Source: Prevotella lacticifex (GTDB lineage Bacteria; Bacteroidota; Bacteroidia; Bacteroidales; Bacteroidaceae). Taken from it: a stretch of DNA of 64,000 nucleotides. Shown piece after piece: positions 45,517 through 55,510 of the stretch. The notes under the pieces are model-generated. The model was not told the origin of the DNA, did not search any database, and saw only the letters and a program-made list of their open reading frames with translations. The position numbers were made by a program, and so were the translations under genes. Where the stretch lies: assembly GCF_019973375.1 (NCBI RefSeq), contig NZ_BPTV01000001.1:1054001-1118000 (forward strand). The letters are read 5' to 3'. The first letter of the stretch is position 1, and every line of letters begins with the position of its first letter.

Positions 45517-46473
45517 TTAGACGTACGACTCGAGGAACTTTACTGTTCCTTCTACGCGCAATCCCTTCTCTGTAGCCGATACGAGGATAGTCTCACCGGC
45601 GTTGAGAGTTGTCTTGTTGCCCTCGGAGTCGGTCACGACGCCTTCACCTCCTACGCCGATGAGTATGACGAACGAGTCGAGGTCGCTGTAGTCGAGGTCC
45701 ATCGGCTCGGTGAGGTCGTAGAGGGTGGTGGTGAAGAACTTGCTCTCGACGAGCACCATCGGTGCGTTGGCCTTCTTGTCGTAGTGCTGGCGGTAGTCGT
45801 CGTGGACTGTGTAGTCGATGCTCTCGGCGGCCTCCTTGACGTGCAGCTGACGGTAGTTGCCGTTCTTGTCCTTTCTCTTGAAGTCGTAGATGCGGAAGGT
45901 GACGTCGCTGGTCTGCTGGATTTCGGCCAGGAAACAGCCTGCGCCGATGCTGTGGATGCGTCCTGCAGGGAGGAAGAAGCAGTCGCCCTCTTTCACGGGA
46001 TACTCGGCAATGGCATCGGTGATGGTGTCGTTGGCAACCATCTCCTTGTATTCTTCGGGCGTAATCTTCTTCTTCAGACCGCTGCGAAGCTTCGCGTCGG
46101 GGTCGGAAGGCATGATATACCACATCTCGGTCTTACCCATGGGGTAGCCTAAGCGGTGTGCGGTGTCGTCGTCGGGGTGTACCTGTATGGAGAGCTGTTT
46201 GCGTGCGTCGATGAACTTGATGAGCAGAGGGAATACGTTGCCGAAGCGTTTGTAGTTCTCTTTTCCCACGAGCTTCTCCTTCAACTCGGCTACTAAGTCG
46301 TTGAGTTTCATTCCGGCGTACTCACCGTTGCTGATGACGGTCTCGTTATCCTTCACTCCGGAGATTTCCCAACTCTCGCCGACTTGCTCGAGATGGCTGT
46401 CTAAATGTTTGAAGGGGATGATCTTATCACCGCCCCAAATAGTCTGCTTTAGCAGTGGCTGAAACTTAATCAT
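45517..46473 (-). CDS. manA: Mannose-6-phosphate isomerase, class I
   Basis: 318 aa, cytoplasmic, converting mannose 6-phosphate to fructose 6-phosphate. Zinc ligands visible: Gln97 and His99 (QVHPDD), Glu116 (GKTEMWY), His174 (GRIHSIG). Length fits short bacterial class I enzymes (about 320). It starts 3 nt after the AraC regulator stop. Next to mannan genes it serves as the entry to glycolysis for mannose released by GH130 (after a phosphomannomutase not in this window). Confidence 0.94.
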   Translation of the reverse strand: MIKFQPLLKQTIWGGDKIIPFKHLDSHLEQVGESWEISGVKDNETVISNGEYAGMKLNDLVAELKEKLVGKENYKRFGNVFPLLIKFIDARKQLSIQVHPDDDTAHRLGYPMGKTEMWYIMPSDPDAKLRSGLKKKITPEEYKEMVANDTITDAIAEYPVKEGDCFFLPAGRIHSIGAGCFLAEIQQTSDVTFRIYDFKRKDKNGNYRQLHVKEAAESIDYTVHDDYRQHYDKKANAPMVLVESKFFTTTLYDLTEPMDLDYSDLDSFVILIGVGGEGVVTDSEGNKTTLNAGETILVSATEKGLRVEGTVKFLESYV

Positions 46474-46476
46474 GAC

Positions 46477-47361
46477 TCAAATTACTATTTTTTTCTTTCT
46501 GTATTTGTCTCTGAATTCTGATGGCGAGCACCCTTTCTTCCGCTTGAAGATGCGGTTGAAGTTGCTCAGATTGTTATATCCGCAGTTGAACGAGATGTTG
46601 GCGATGCTTTCCTGAGTGTCGAGCAGCATTCGGGTGGCATAGCCCAACCGTGTCTCAATGATATATTCCGACAGGGTTCTTCCCGTATGCAACTTGAAGA
46701 AACGGCTGAAAGCACTCTGGCTCATGTTGGCGATGTCAGCGAGAGTTTCAAGCTTTATCTCGTACATATAGTTCTCGTTGATGTAATTTTTCACCTTCAG
46801 CACGCGGCGGCTGTCGTCCTGAATCTCCACCTTGGCGTAGGCGCTGGTGGCCAGGGCATGGGCTCCTTCCTCAACGGAGAGGATGTGCAGGATGCGCAGA
46901 AACTGCATAATGGTCTCGAAACGGTCCTCAATCTGGCTGATGGTCGTTATGAGATTATACACTTTCATGATGGTCGGCAACGGGAAAGCAATGCCGTTCT
47001 GAGCCTCCTTCAGAAGGTTGTATATACTTAGGAACGGCGTTTTGCGGAACAGACTGTCGCATTCGTCGAGGCCGAACTGGAATTGTATCGTTATCTCCCG
47101 GATGTCTGTGGATGTGCAGGTGTTCTGTTCCCACACGTGTTCTAATTCGGGCGACGTGATGAGCACAAGGTCGTAGTTGCCGATGATCTCTGACGAATCG
47201 CCAACAATCCTCCTCACTCCGGCTGCATTCTCCACGAAGTTTAGTTCGTAAACCTCATGGTTGTGTATGGGATAGACGAATTCCTTCTTTCTACGGTCAG
47301 CAATATAGAGGGCATCCTTACCCATCAGGGGCGTTATCTCATGTAAAATGCGATCTGCCAT
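46477..47361 (-). CDS. AraC-family transcriptional regulator (cupin sensor type)
   Basis: 294 aa. N-terminal cupin-like sensor (about 15-100, HNHEVYELNFVENAAG), middle helical region, C-terminal AraC double helix-turn-helix (about 190-290, ETLADIANMSQSAFSRFFKLHTGRTL; NISFNCGYNNLSNFNRIFKRKKGCSPSEF). It is co-transcribed with manA from its own promoter and lies between manA and the mannan genes. I infer that it senses mannose or a mannan breakdown product and controls the locus, which has no hybrid two-component or sigma/anti-sigma gene of its own. Confidence 0.9.
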   Translation of the reverse strand: MADRILHEITPLMGKDALYIADRRKKEFVYPIHNHEVYELNFVENAAGVRRIVGDSSEIIGNYDLVLITSPELEHVWEQNTCTSTDIREITIQFQFGLDECDSLFRKTPFLSIYNLLKEAQNGIAFPLPTIMKVYNLITTISQIEDRFETIMQFLRILHILSVEEGAHALATSAYAKVEIQDDSRRVLKVKNYINENYMYEIKLETLADIANMSQSAFSRFFKLHTGRTLSEYIIETRLGYATRMLLDTQESIANISFNCGYNNLSNFNRIFKRKKGCSPSEFRDKYRKKKIVI

Positions 47362-47399
47362 AATCTCTTTTTTCCTCAGTATATAGTTATTTTATTTTG

Positions 47400-47407
47400 C
47401 AAAAGTA
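47400..47407 (-). promoter_or_regulatory. -7 box of the AraC-manA operon
   Basis: TACTTTTG on minus (CAAAAGTA on plus), matching TAnnTTTG, 38 nt before the start codon. Confidence 0.65.
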
Positions 47408-47474
47408 CTATATTCTGAGAAAAAAAAGAAATTATGGCAGATTTTTTTTTGTTTTAGTGATTACAAAAACGAAA

Positions 47475-48707
47475 CTATATGTTCCGTTCCATAATCTCGA
47501 GGCACATTCGGCTATTGTGATAAGGGCACTTCCAGAATCCCGCTTTGTCGTCGTCGAGATTGAGTGTTCCGTCGTCGAGACGGGCCCAGTGCCACTCGCC
47601 GTTCTCCTCGTCAATGAGATACTTCTTTATGTATTCCCATGCACGGATGCACTTTCCGAGGGCTTGCGCGCTTCCGAAGTGCTCATAGAGGTTGGCATGT
47701 CCGATGACGCTTTCGCACATCACCCACCATTGCCTCTGTCGGTCTTCGCGGCCGTCGTCGAGCCATTTCTCGTATATGGTGCTGCCGTCTTTCTGCAGTC
47801 CTTCGTCGGCAGCGGCGGCAATATACCTCACGATGGGCTCTATCCTGCTCAGTGTGGCTTTGTCGCCGAGCACTAAGGCCGTCTCGTGGAGCAGCCAACT
47901 GGCCTCGATGTCGTGGCCGAACGACTGGATATTGCGTTTGCCCTGCCATTCGTCGTTGAAGAAGAGGTCGAGGTGACAGGTCTCCTTATTGAGAATTTTA
48001 TCCGTGAAGATGTCGAGGAGATTGCGTGTAGCGTGCTCTACCTCGGCGCGGAGGGTGGTATTCTCCTCGTCGGTCAGGACAAGCTGCTCGCCGTGGTCGC
48101 CCTTCAGAACGCGCAGGAGGTTGGTGTAAGGTTCGATGATGTGCAGATGGGTGTTCATCGTGCGCGACCCGTTCTCGTCCTTATCGCTAAGGCGCATGTC
48201 GCCGATGGGCTGCCAGTCGCGTGTCAGGGCCTCAATGTAACCGTTGTTCTTCTTGTCGAAAGCGTTGCGCTCAATGTCGTGAAACAGTTTTACGGCACAG
48301 TCGAAAGCACGGCGGTCGCCGGTGGCACGGGCAAATTCGCTCATGCCGTAGATGGTGAAGCCGATGGCGTAAGTCTGCTTCTTTGTATCCAAGGGCTGTC
48401 CCTTGTAGTCGACACTCCAGAAAACGCCACCGTATTCCTTGTCGATGAAGTGGTCGAAGATGTAATCTCGGGCGCGCTCGGCAGCTTTTAGATATTCCGG
48501 CTTCCTCAGCACGCGGTAGGCGGCTGAGAATGCCCAAAGGATGCGGGCGTTGAGAATGGCACCTTTCTCGGCTTCCGGATGCACTGTGTCGTGCCCGTCG
48601 ACACGGCCGTAGTAGCCGCCATGCTCGTTGTCGGTGACCTTGTCAATCCAATAATTCAGGATATTGGTCTCCAGACATTTGCGGAATTGCTTTTTCAATT
48701 CTTCCAT
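47475..48707 (-). CDS. AGE-family 2-epimerase (mannobiose/cellobiose 2-epimerase)
   Basis: 410 aa, cytoplasmic (alpha/alpha)6 barrel of the N-acylglucosamine/cellobiose 2-epimerase family. Motifs: EKGAILNARILWAFSAAY, RTMNTHLHIIEPYT (His187, His189) and SFGHDIEASWLLHE (His265), as in cellobiose 2-epimerases. Beside GH26 and GH130 its job should be to convert beta-1,4-mannobiose to mannosyl-glucose for the phosphorylase, as in the Bacteroides fragilis pathway. Last gene of the mannan operon. Confidence 0.91.
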   Translation of the reverse strand: MEELKKQFRKCLETNILNYWIDKVTDNEHGGYYGRVDGHDTVHPEAEKGAILNARILWAFSAAYRVLRKPEYLKAAERARDYIFDHFIDKEYGGVFWSVDYKGQPLDTKKQTYAIGFTIYGMSEFARATGDRRAFDCAVKLFHDIERNAFDKKNNGYIEALTRDWQPIGDMRLSDKDENGSRTMNTHLHIIEPYTNLLRVLKGDHGEQLVLTDEENTTLRAEVEHATRNLLDIFTDKILNKETCHLDLFFNDEWQGKRNIQSFGHDIEASWLLHETALVLGDKATLSRIEPIVRYIAAAADEGLQKDGSTIYEKWLDDGREDRQRQWWVMCESVIGHANLYEHFGSAQALGKCIRAWEYIKKYLIDEENGEWHWARLDDGTLNLDDDKAGFWKCPYHNSRMCLEIMERNI

Positions 48708-48722
48708 TATCGTAAGTATTGA

Positions 48723-50066
48723 CTATTTCTTTATTGGATATTTGTAAAGCAAAAGCAGCATAATCACACAGATTACTGCCGGTATGATAGAGAAAAGCGA
48801 CCATATCATTTTCAACACCGAGGGGGTGATGGAACTGGGATCGACAATCGAGTTGCCCATCTTGTCGGTGGTCATGCTCGCGCCGGCGAGTCCGAGGAAT
48901 AGTGCTACGAGGGCTCCCGATATGGCTGTGCCAAGTTTCTGGGCCATTGTTCCGGAAGAGAAAATCAGTCCCGTTGATGATGTTCCGTTCTTTTCGGTAG
49001 CGTAATCGGCCACGTCGGAATACATCGACCATAGCAACGGCGAGTAAATGCCGATACCCATGGACGTCAGCACGACCACTGCTATCATCACCCATATCCA
49101 TGATGCCTTCATAGGTATGAAGAAGAACAGGACAGAGAACAGAAGGCAGATGACGGCTGCAAACATGAATGTCTTTTTCTTACTGCCAATCATCTTTGTG
49201 AACCAAGGCGACAGTCCGCCGAAAACCATGCATGTAAGCTCACCGAAAGTCATGAAAACAGTGTAGTTTATGATCAGTTTGCCAATGGTGATGTCGCCGT
49301 TAAGGCAGTAGGTGAACATGTATCCGGCTGCCGCATATCTGAATCCGTTGAAGAAGTTGGTGCAGATGCTTGTTCCGGTAAGGTACAGCCATGGCACATT
49401 TTTCACAAGGTCCACGAACTGTTTTCCCGAGTATTTCTCTGCTCTCTTTGGTTTCAGACGCTCTTTCGTCATAAGTCCGCAGGCAAGGGTGAGCACGGCG
49501 GCTACCACTCCGAAGATTATGCCGAGCATGGAGTACTGATGCTGACTTGAGCCGCCGACGAGTTTCTGGAGGTAAGGGAATATCATCAGGGTGATAAAGC
49601 CCATTGCGTAGGCTCCTACCATTCGGAAAGACGAGAACTGGTTTTTCTCATTGTCGTCGTCGGTCATCACTCCCAACAGCGAACCGTATGGAACGTTGAC
49701 CAGGGTGTATATAGCCATCATCAGCAGATACATGGTGTAAGCGTATATGCGCTTACCGGTCGCGTCGAAGTCGGGCGTCTGCAGGAGCAGGGCAAAGACC
49801 AATCCGAACGGCAGAGCTCCGAAAATCAGGAACGGGCGATATGTTCCCCATCTCGATTGCATGCGGTCGGCGAGCGATCCCATTATCGGGTCGGTGACGA
49901 CATCGAAGAGCCTGGCTATCAGCATCAGCGTGGCGGCATCGGCGAAACTCAGTCCGAAGATGTTAGTGAAGAACAACGGGAAGGCTATCGACATTATCTT
50001 CCACGTTATTCCGCCCGCTGCTGCATCGCCAAGGGCATAGCCTATTTTCTCTGTTATTGTAGCCAT
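48723..50066 (-). CDS. GPH-family sugar:cation symporter (mannobiose importer)
   Basis: A 447-aa inner-membrane protein with about 12 transmembrane segments. GPH marks: GYALGDAAAGGITWK, ARLFDVVTDPIMGSLADRMQSRWGTYRP, and TLVNVPYGSLLGVMTDD. Located between epimerase (15 nt away) and GH130 (6 nt away), so the likely cargo is mannobiose. It is a paralogue of the xylan symporter at 16311-17717. Confidence 0.92.
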   Translation of the reverse strand: MATITEKIGYALGDAAAGGITWKIMSIAFPLFFTNIFGLSFADAATLMLIARLFDVVTDPIMGSLADRMQSRWGTYRPFLIFGALPFGLVFALLLQTPDFDATGKRIYAYTMYLLMMAIYTLVNVPYGSLLGVMTDDDNEKNQFSSFRMVGAYAMGFITLMIFPYLQKLVGGSSQHQYSMLGIIFGVVAAVLTLACGLMTKERLKPKRAEKYSGKQFVDLVKNVPWLYLTGTSICTNFFNGFRYAAAGYMFTYCLNGDITIGKLIINYTVFMTFGELTCMVFGGLSPWFTKMIGSKKKTFMFAAVICLLFSVLFFFIPMKASWIWVMIAVVVLTSMGIGIYSPLLWSMYSDVADYATEKNGTSSTGLIFSSGTMAQKLGTAISGALVALFLGLAGASMTTDKMGNSIVDPSSITPSVLKMIWSLFSIIPAVICVIMLLLLYKYPIKK

Positions 50067-50072
50067 GGTCGT

Positions 50073-51236
50073 TTATAGATGTTTGTTTTTCTCGATGAGC
50101 TTTTTGATGGTCTCGACGCTCTTTCCGGTAGCGAAACCGTCCTGAGGAGTATTCATGCAGTAGTCGACGAGCTTGTCGATGGTGGAAGTAGCTACGTGCA
50201 TGCGGGTGTCGGACGATGCATAATAGATGAATACCTTTCCGTCGGGGTCGGCAATCCATCCGTTGGCGAAGACAACGTTCATCACGTCGCCGATGTACTC
50301 ACCGCCCTGTGGCACAAGGAAGTAGCCTCCCGGCTGTGCGATAACCTTCGTTGGGTCGTCGAGAGCTGTCATGTACATGTAGAGAACATAGCGCAGACCG
50401 CTGGCGCAGCCACGGACACCGTGGGCCAGATGGAGCCATCCCTTAGGAGTTTTTATCGGGTGTGGACCCTCGCCGTTCTTAACCTCCATGATGGTGTGGT
50501 AGTGACGGGAGTTGATAATTTTCTCTTCCTTAATCTCGGCGTGAGTGATATCGTCGACAAGAGCCCAGCCGATGCCACCGCCTGAGCCTGCGTCGATGAA
50601 TCCGTCCTGCGGACGTGTGTAGAAAGCATACTTGCCGTCGACGAACTCTGGGTGGAGAACGACGTTGCGCTGTTGGCTCTTTGTCTTCAGGTCGGGCAGA
50701 CGGTCCCAGTGGATGAGGTCGTGCGTGCGGGCGATAGCGGCTGTTGCAGTAGCCGCCGACAGGTCACCGGGCTGGCTGTCGTCGTGACGCTCAGCGCAGA
50801 AAACGCCGTAAATCCATCCGTCCTCATGCTGTGTCAGGCGCATGTCGTAGATATTTGTTGCTGGAATGGTATCCTCGGGCATTGTGATAGGCTCCGGCCA
50901 GAAACGAAAGTTGTCGATGCCGTTAGGACTCTCGGCCACAGCGAAGAAGCTCTTGCGGTCGGCACCCTCCACACGGACGACGAGAACGTATTTGCCGTTG
51001 AACTTGATGGCACCGCTGTTGAGTGTGGCATTCATCATTATACGCTGCTCGAGATATGGGTTGTCGTTCTCGTTGAAGTCGTAACGCCATTCCAATGGTG
51101 TGTGCTCGGCTGTCAGAATAGGGTTCTTATAACGGGTGTAGATACCGTTGCCCCATTCCTCGGCAACATTCTTGCGGCTGAGAAGCTCCTCGTGGTGTGC
51201 TCTCAAAGCCTTCACTTTGTCTTGAAAGTTTGTCAT
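50073..51236 (-). CDS. GH130 beta-1,4-mannosylglucose phosphorylase
   Basis: 387 aa from ATG 51236 ([17 protein letters not shown]). An in-frame ATG at 51341 would add a basic 35-residue extension overlapping the GH26 gene, so I reject it. The proton donor Asp131 is in NIYDMRLT, which coincides with Asp131 of the B. fragilis enzyme (from memory). It splits Man-beta-1,4-Glc with phosphate into mannose 1-phosphate and glucose in the cytoplasm. Together with GH26, symporter, epimerase and ManA it completes mannan use. Confidence 0.92.
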   Translation of the reverse strand: MTNFQDKVKALRAHHEELLSRKNVAEEWGNGIYTRYKNPILTAEHTPLEWRYDFNENDNPYLEQRIMMNATLNSGAIKFNGKYVLVVRVEGADRKSFFAVAESPNGIDNFRFWPEPITMPEDTIPATNIYDMRLTQHEDGWIYGVFCAERHDDSQPGDLSAATATAAIARTHDLIHWDRLPDLKTKSQQRNVVLHPEFVDGKYAFYTRPQDGFIDAGSGGGIGWALVDDITHAEIKEEKIINSRHYHTIMEVKNGEGPHPIKTPKGWLHLAHGVRGCASGLRYVLYMYMTALDDPTKVIAQPGGYFLVPQGGEYIGDVMNVVFANGWIADPDGKVFIYYASSDTRMHVATSTIDKLVDYCMNTPQDGFATGKSVETIKKLIEKNKHL

Positions 51237-51264
51237 AGGTTCTATTTTTGTCTGTTTTATTTTT

Positions 51265-52365
51265 TTATTTTGTTTTCTTAATGTCTTTGAGGAACAGTAT
51301 GTCTTTCTGCTCTTCGAATTTCTTGAAGTCAGGTGCGGCATTTGATCCCTTATTCGGCAAGTAAGCCTCCTGGTCGGGGTTGACGAAGTCGTTGCGCCAG
51401 AAGAGGACGTAACTGAGTTGTCCGCTGAACTGCTGTAGAACGGGATACAGTGTCTGCATGAACCAGTCGCTTTTGTGGTTTATACCCCTGCAGCCTGTCT
51501 CGGTGAAGGCTGCAAGCTTTTTTTGCTGCCTTGCACATTCCGTCATTATCTTCAATTCGGCCTTAGTGTTGGCTATATAGTTACTGTCGCTGTTGTCAAA
51601 CTCGTAGATGTCGATACCTACCAAATCTACCAAGTCGTCGCCGGGATAGCACTCCATGAACTTTTCTTTAGTGTCGCTTGTTCCGTCAAGGTTTGGCGAC
51701 CATGCCCATACGAGATAGTCTTTCAGCCCTTCGCGGTCGAATGTTTCGTGGGTAAGCTTGAAGAATTGCTTGTATTCCTCGGGTGTGCAGCTGTTCTTTC
51801 CCCACCAGAACCAGCCTCCGTTCATCTCGTGCCAGGGGCGGAAAACTATTGGAATCTGCTTGCCGTCGGGTGTCTTGAGGGTCTTAAGGAATGTCGCTAC
51901 TGTCTTCAGCCATCCCATGAATTTGTCGCGCACATCTCCTCCTTCGAGGATTTTCTTCACTGGTTCTCCCGATGGGTCCCATGCATTCTGGCTTGTAACG
52001 GGATTGTGTGGGTGCCAGCTGATGGTCACTATTCCTCCACGCTGGTACTGAGCGATAGCCTCCCTGCGCAGACGGTCGAAAGGTACCTTGTCGAGATTTT
52101 TGTCGTTGCCGAGCTCAAGTTCGCCGAGGTCGAATCCCATTACAGCAGGATAATCACCGGTTACTTCAAGGACGTCACTCCTGTTTTCGTCCCAGCTCCA
52201 TGTGGAACCGTACATTGGGTCGTCCTGGTGGCCAACCATGATGCCTCTCTTCTGCAGTTTCATCATGCGCTTCATCAGCTTCTGGGCCGGAGTTTGCGCA
52301 GCCGTTGCAGTGCCGGAACATAGAATGCCGGCTGCAAACAGTAATATCTTCAATACATTTTTCAT
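51265..52365 (-). CDS. GH26 endo-1,4-beta-mannanase
   Basis: 366 aa with signal peptide (1-23, ATAAQ). GH26 catalytic residues: acid/base Glu180 in RPWHEMNG and nucleophile Glu289 in FTETG. Other marks: [18 protein letters not shown] and VWAWSPN. No lipobox, so periplasmic; likely releases mannobiose. It is 101 nt after the CE7 gene, and I see no promoter between them. Confidence 0.94.
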   Translation of the reverse strand: MKNVLKILLFAAGILCSGTATAAQTPAQKLMKRMMKLQKRGIMVGHQDDPMYGSTWSWDENRSDVLEVTGDYPAVMGFDLGELELGNDKNLDKVPFDRLRREAIAQYQRGGIVTISWHPHNPVTSQNAWDPSGEPVKKILEGGDVRDKFMGWLKTVATFLKTLKTPDGKQIPIVFRPWHEMNGGWFWWGKNSCTPEEYKQFFKLTHETFDREGLKDYLVWAWSPNLDGTSDTKEKFMECYPGDDLVDLVGIDIYEFDNSDSNYIANTKAELKIMTECARQQKKLAAFTETGCRGINHKSDWFMQTLYPVLQQFSGQLSYVLFWRNDFVNPDQEAYLPNKGSNAAPDFKKFEEQKDILFLKDIKKTK

Positions 52366-52466
52366 CTGTTCTGTTTTATTGTACTGTAGCGGTTATATAT
52401 TGTTCTCTGTAAATCTTTGTTTTAAGTGGCGTATTTTGACCAGATTCTTTCAGCCGTGATCAGAGT

Positions 52467-53762
52467 CTATTCTATACCCATCTGCTTGCGGATGAAGTTC
52501 TGCCATTCGTCCCACTGCTCCTGATACCAGTAGTGTCCGGTCATCTGATAAACAGAGAGAGTCTTTGGTGCCTTTATAATATTATATGTAGAATAAGACG
52601 ATGTTGGCGGCACCACCTCATCGTTGTAGCCGAAACTGTACCAGCCGGGCTGCGTTACGCGGCGTGCGAAGTTCACACCGTCGTAGTATCTTGCTCCCTC
52701 AACTTTCATGTTCAAGAGTTCTTTGTTAGTTCCATTCTTCACATCCCAGTAGAAGTAGTGTGGCCATCCTCCTCCTACGTTGTGCATTTCGGCCTCGAAA
52801 TCGCACATGGCGTCATGGACGACTCCAAGGAATGTGATACGCTTATCGAGGGCAGCAGTAGCCAATGAAAGGAATCCTCCCTGACTCGACCCTGTCACTC
52901 CAATGGCCTTTCCGTCCCATTCGGGCAGCGATGCAATGAAATCGACACCACGTACGGCCCCTGTGACTACTCTCTTATAGTAGTTCTTGTTGGGCTCGGC
53001 GAGGTTTACATCCCAGTAATTATTCAATGCAGCGTTGCGAAGATCGTCGTAAATGCTCTGCTGCATGGTCACAGGAATACCATGGATGCCAATCTCCAAC
53101 ACTATGCACTTGCCCGGAGCAGTGTATGTGTCGCCGCTGTATGGACGCACGCCGGCTCCCGGTACCCGCAGCAGAGCCGGGTATTTGCCTGGCTTTACGG
53201 GTACGGACAGGATTCCGTACATTCTTGAGTTGGCATTGTCGTTGATGTAGCTCACTTCGTAAACGTTCTCGTCCTTTGTACAGCGCTCAGGCAACAGACG
53301 TCGGGTGGGGTTGAGGTCGTTTTTTCGTGCCTCGTTGAGGGCTTTGCTCCAAAACTCGTCGAAGTCCTTAGGCTCCTTGCAATACGGCTGCAACTTCTCT
53401 GGAGAGAATGCTGCCGTACACAGCCCTCGATAGTCTTTTCCGCCAACGTGTGCCGTGGCTGTAATACGGTAAAAACCAGGCGTAGTCATCTTTCCGCTCC
53501 ATTTTATAGAGCCTTCTTTCAGCGTGACACTTTTCTTAGCGTCAGGATACATCACGGGGCCAGCCTCAATGTCGACTTTCGCGTTGTCGAGAAGGGTTCC
53601 CGATTTCAGCACGTTGATCTCGAAGTTGGCTGTTTCGCCGGCTTTGTAGTTCCAGTCCTTGTGGTCAGGAGTGATGGTGACGACGATGTTGTTGCCCATG
53701 ATCTGTGCGGACAGCGGCAACAGCATCGTCAGGGCCATCAGAAGTATAACTAAACGTCTCAT
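52467..53762 (-). CDS. CE7-family acetyl esterase
   Basis: 431 aa with signal peptide (1-20, PLSAQ). An N-terminal beta-sandwich (about 25-115), then the AXE1/CE7 alpha/beta-hydrolase: RVPGAGVRPYSG, nucleophile Ser293 in GSSQGG, acid in GYNDEVVPP, His in GHYW. In front of GH26-GH130 it probably deacetylates acetyl-(gluco)manno-oligosaccharides; CE7 enzymes also act on acetyl-xylan, so the specificity is inferred. First gene of the catabolic operon, with a promoter at 53810-53817 and the 17-bp motif at 53837-53853. Confidence 0.89.
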   Translation of the reverse strand: MRRLVILLMALTMLLPLSAQIMGNNIVVTITPDHKDWNYKAGETANFEINVLKSGTLLDNAKVDIEAGPVMYPDAKKSVTLKEGSIKWSGKMTTPGFYRITATAHVGGKDYRGLCTAAFSPEKLQPYCKEPKDFDEFWSKALNEARKNDLNPTRRLLPERCTKDENVYEVSYINDNANSRMYGILSVPVKPGKYPALLRVPGAGVRPYSGDTYTAPGKCIVLEIGIHGIPVTMQQSIYDDLRNAALNNYWDVNLAEPNKNYYKRVVTGAVRGVDFIASLPEWDGKAIGVTGSSQGGFLSLATAALDKRITFLGVVHDAMCDFEAEMHNVGGGWPHYFYWDVKNGTNKELLNMKVEGARYYDGVNFARRVTQPGWYSFGYNDEVVPPTSSYSTYNIIKAPKTLSVYQMTGHYWYQEQWDEWQNFIRKQMGIE

Positions 53763-53809
53763 GTTTTTTCTTCGGTTTATTTATTGGTTTAAGCTATTTT
53801 TCTACTTTG

Positions 53810-53817
53810 CAAAGTTA
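53810..53817 (-). promoter_or_regulatory. -7 box of the CE7-GH26-GH130-symporter-epimerase operon
   Basis: TAACTTTG on minus (CAAAGTTA on plus), 47 nt before the CE7 start. Confidence 0.7.
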
Positions 53818-53836
53818 CTATAAATTTATTTTTATC

Positions 53837-53853
53837 CATAATACTTTATTGAC
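53837..53853 (-). promoter_or_regulatory. 17-bp motif shared with the promoter at 63910 (candidate operator)
   Basis: Minus-strand GTCAATAAAGTATTATG. The promoter at 63910-63917 has GTCAAGAAAGTATTATG (16 of 17 identical) at exactly the same distance, 19 bp between motif and -7 box. A weaker version (9 of 17 plus three transitions) is at the same distance from the SusC -7 box (62324-62340). The 3' end of the motif lies in the -33 region. Confidence 0.55.
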
Positions 53854-53884
53854 CAATAGTTTGTCTAATTTGGCAAATATGAAA

Positions 53885-53910
53885 GAAGGACTCCTTTTGT
53901 GGAGTCCTTC
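53885..53910 (-). terminator. Terminator of the SusC-SusD-SGBP-GH5 operon
   Basis: GAAGGACTCC and GGAGTCCTTC form a perfect 10-bp stem with a 6-nt loop. On minus it is followed by TTTCATATTT. It is about 60 nt beyond the GH5 stop. Confidence 0.8.
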
Positions 53911-53971
53911 CGTTAATATTAGTCATCGAAAGTGAATTTTGAGTACTTTCGAGTGGTGCTCATTCTGCTGT

Positions 53972-55471
53972 TCAGAATCCGAACGATGTCTTCAGCGCGT
54001 TGACGATACGCGGCTCTGTCCATGTCATGGTGTTGCGGTCGAAGAGTCCCATCCACCACAGTCCGGTGGTGTGGTGAGCCTTGAACTGCGAAGCCACGTA
54101 ATTAGCGTACTTCACGCGCTCATCCATGCTCTTCTTGTCGTCGATAGCTCCGAACTCGCCGAAGATATATGGAATTCCGAGCTGTGTTGCCCTTGCATCG
54201 ACTCTGTTTATGACTGTCGAGACATCCTCCTCGCACTGGCTGTCCCAGACGTAGATGTTGTAGTCATATTCCTTGCCGTCGGCGTTCTTTCCTGCGTTGT
54301 AGTTACAGAAGTTATACGGGTCGTAGCTGTGTATTGTCAAGTAGATATGACTTGGATGCACATCTGTCGGCAACTGTAGCTCAGCCAATGGGTCACCGTT
54401 GTTAGAGTTGTTCTTGTTGCCTGTAGCCGCATAAGTGGTTATGGCGAGGTTGCGGTACTCGTTGTTTCCGCCCGTAGCGCGCACTGTGTTGACGAAGTCC
54501 TGCTGCAGCTTGTTGATAGCTGTGTAGGCATCGCTGCCCGGAGCCGGAGCCGACCAGCTGTAGTTCTTGTCAAGAATCTCGTTGAAACTCTCGAAGATAA
54601 GGTGGTCGCCGTAGTCCTTGAACCTATTGGCAATCTGCCGCCAAATAGCCTGGTACTTAACTGTCTGCTCCGGATATTTGTCCATGTCGGCATAGAGCCA
54701 TGCTCCACTGGCACCGGTATCGTGCATGACGTTGATGATACAGTAGGCATTGTCCTTGAGAACGTAGTTTACGACTTCCTCAACACGGTTCATCCATGCC
54801 TCGTCGATATTGTTGTTGGCATCGAGGTGTGGTCCCCATGTTACCGGTACACGTATGATATTGAACCCTTTGGCGACGATAGAGTCAATCATTGCCTGCG
54901 TGGTGACGGGCTGTCCCCATGCTGTCTCCCAGTCGCTGACGGTCTTTGTCGACGGATCCCACCAGCTTCCTGATGGGTTACTCTCGAGTGTATTACCGAG
55001 ATTGTATCCCATGTGGAGGCTGTCGCGCAGCTGCCAAGCCGACATGAAGCTGTCGCCCGGATCGCGTGCAATGCCTTTTTGGTTCACGGTTATCACCTTA
55101 GAGTATTTTCCTGCTGTCACGGTGATAGCCGATGAGCGCTGCTCACTGTCGTTTCCCGTTACCGTCACCTTTATGTAGTTGTTTGTATTGGTGGCTGTAG
55201 AGTCAGCGTATTCCCATCCCGGGCCGGCGTGTGGCGTGATTTTCAGCCATGCCGTGTCGGCCTCGGGCACTGTTGCCGTCCATTCCCCGTTAGTGTTCAC
55301 TCCGAGCATGACCTGAGTCTCTGCCTGGTTGAAGTCGAGTTGTGTGACGGACTCGTTGTCTTTGGTGACATCCAGTCCTGTGGCTGCCACCACTGAGTCG
55401 TTGTCCGAGCAGCTCGTGAAGATGGCTGCAAGGGCAATGAACATCAGTCCGAATATTTTTCTTGTTTTCAT
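53972..55471 (-). CDS. Surface lipoprotein BACON-GH5 endo-glycanase
   Basis: 499 aa from ATG 55471; an in-frame TTG three codons upstream is unlikely. Lipobox FTSC (Cys21), BACON domain (about 30-132, ending VITVNQKG), then a GH5 barrel with MGYNLGNTLE (154-163), acid/base Glu298 (FNE) and nucleophile Glu439 (FGEFG). The NLGNTLE start suggests subfamily 4 (glucanase/xyloglucanase/mannan-glucan active). Being a surface enzyme beside SusC/D, it likely makes the first cuts in glucomannan or a related beta-1,4-glycan. It is the last gene of the SusC operon. Confidence 0.9.
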   Translation of the reverse strand: MKTRKIFGLMFIALAAIFTSCSDNDSVVAATGLDVTKDNESVTQLDFNQAETQVMLGVNTNGEWTATVPEADTAWLKITPHAGPGWEYADSTATNTNNYIKVTVTGNDSEQRSSAITVTAGKYSKVITVNQKGIARDPGDSFMSAWQLRDSLHMGYNLGNTLESNPSGSWWDPSTKTVSDWETAWGQPVTTQAMIDSIVAKGFNIIRVPVTWGPHLDANNNIDEAWMNRVEEVVNYVLKDNAYCIINVMHDTGASGAWLYADMDKYPEQTVKYQAIWRQIANRFKDYGDHLIFESFNEILDKNYSWSAPAPGSDAYTAINKLQQDFVNTVRATGGNNEYRNLAITTYAATGNKNNSNNGDPLAELQLPTDVHPSHIYLTIHSYDPYNFCNYNAGKNADGKEYDYNIYVWDSQCEEDVSTVINRVDARATQLGIPYIFGEFGAIDDKKSMDERVKYANYVASQFKAHHTTGLWWMGLFDRNTMTWTEPRIVNALKTSFGF

Positions 55472-55510
55472 TGTTGACAATCTTTTAATCTGTTTACTTC
55501 CTTATTTTCT

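Noticed and set aside
51237..51341. Upstream ATG for GH130 adding 35 basic residues
   Set aside because: It overlaps the GH26 gene and has no family counterpart; numbering from 51236 puts the catalytic Asp at 131 as in the known enzyme.
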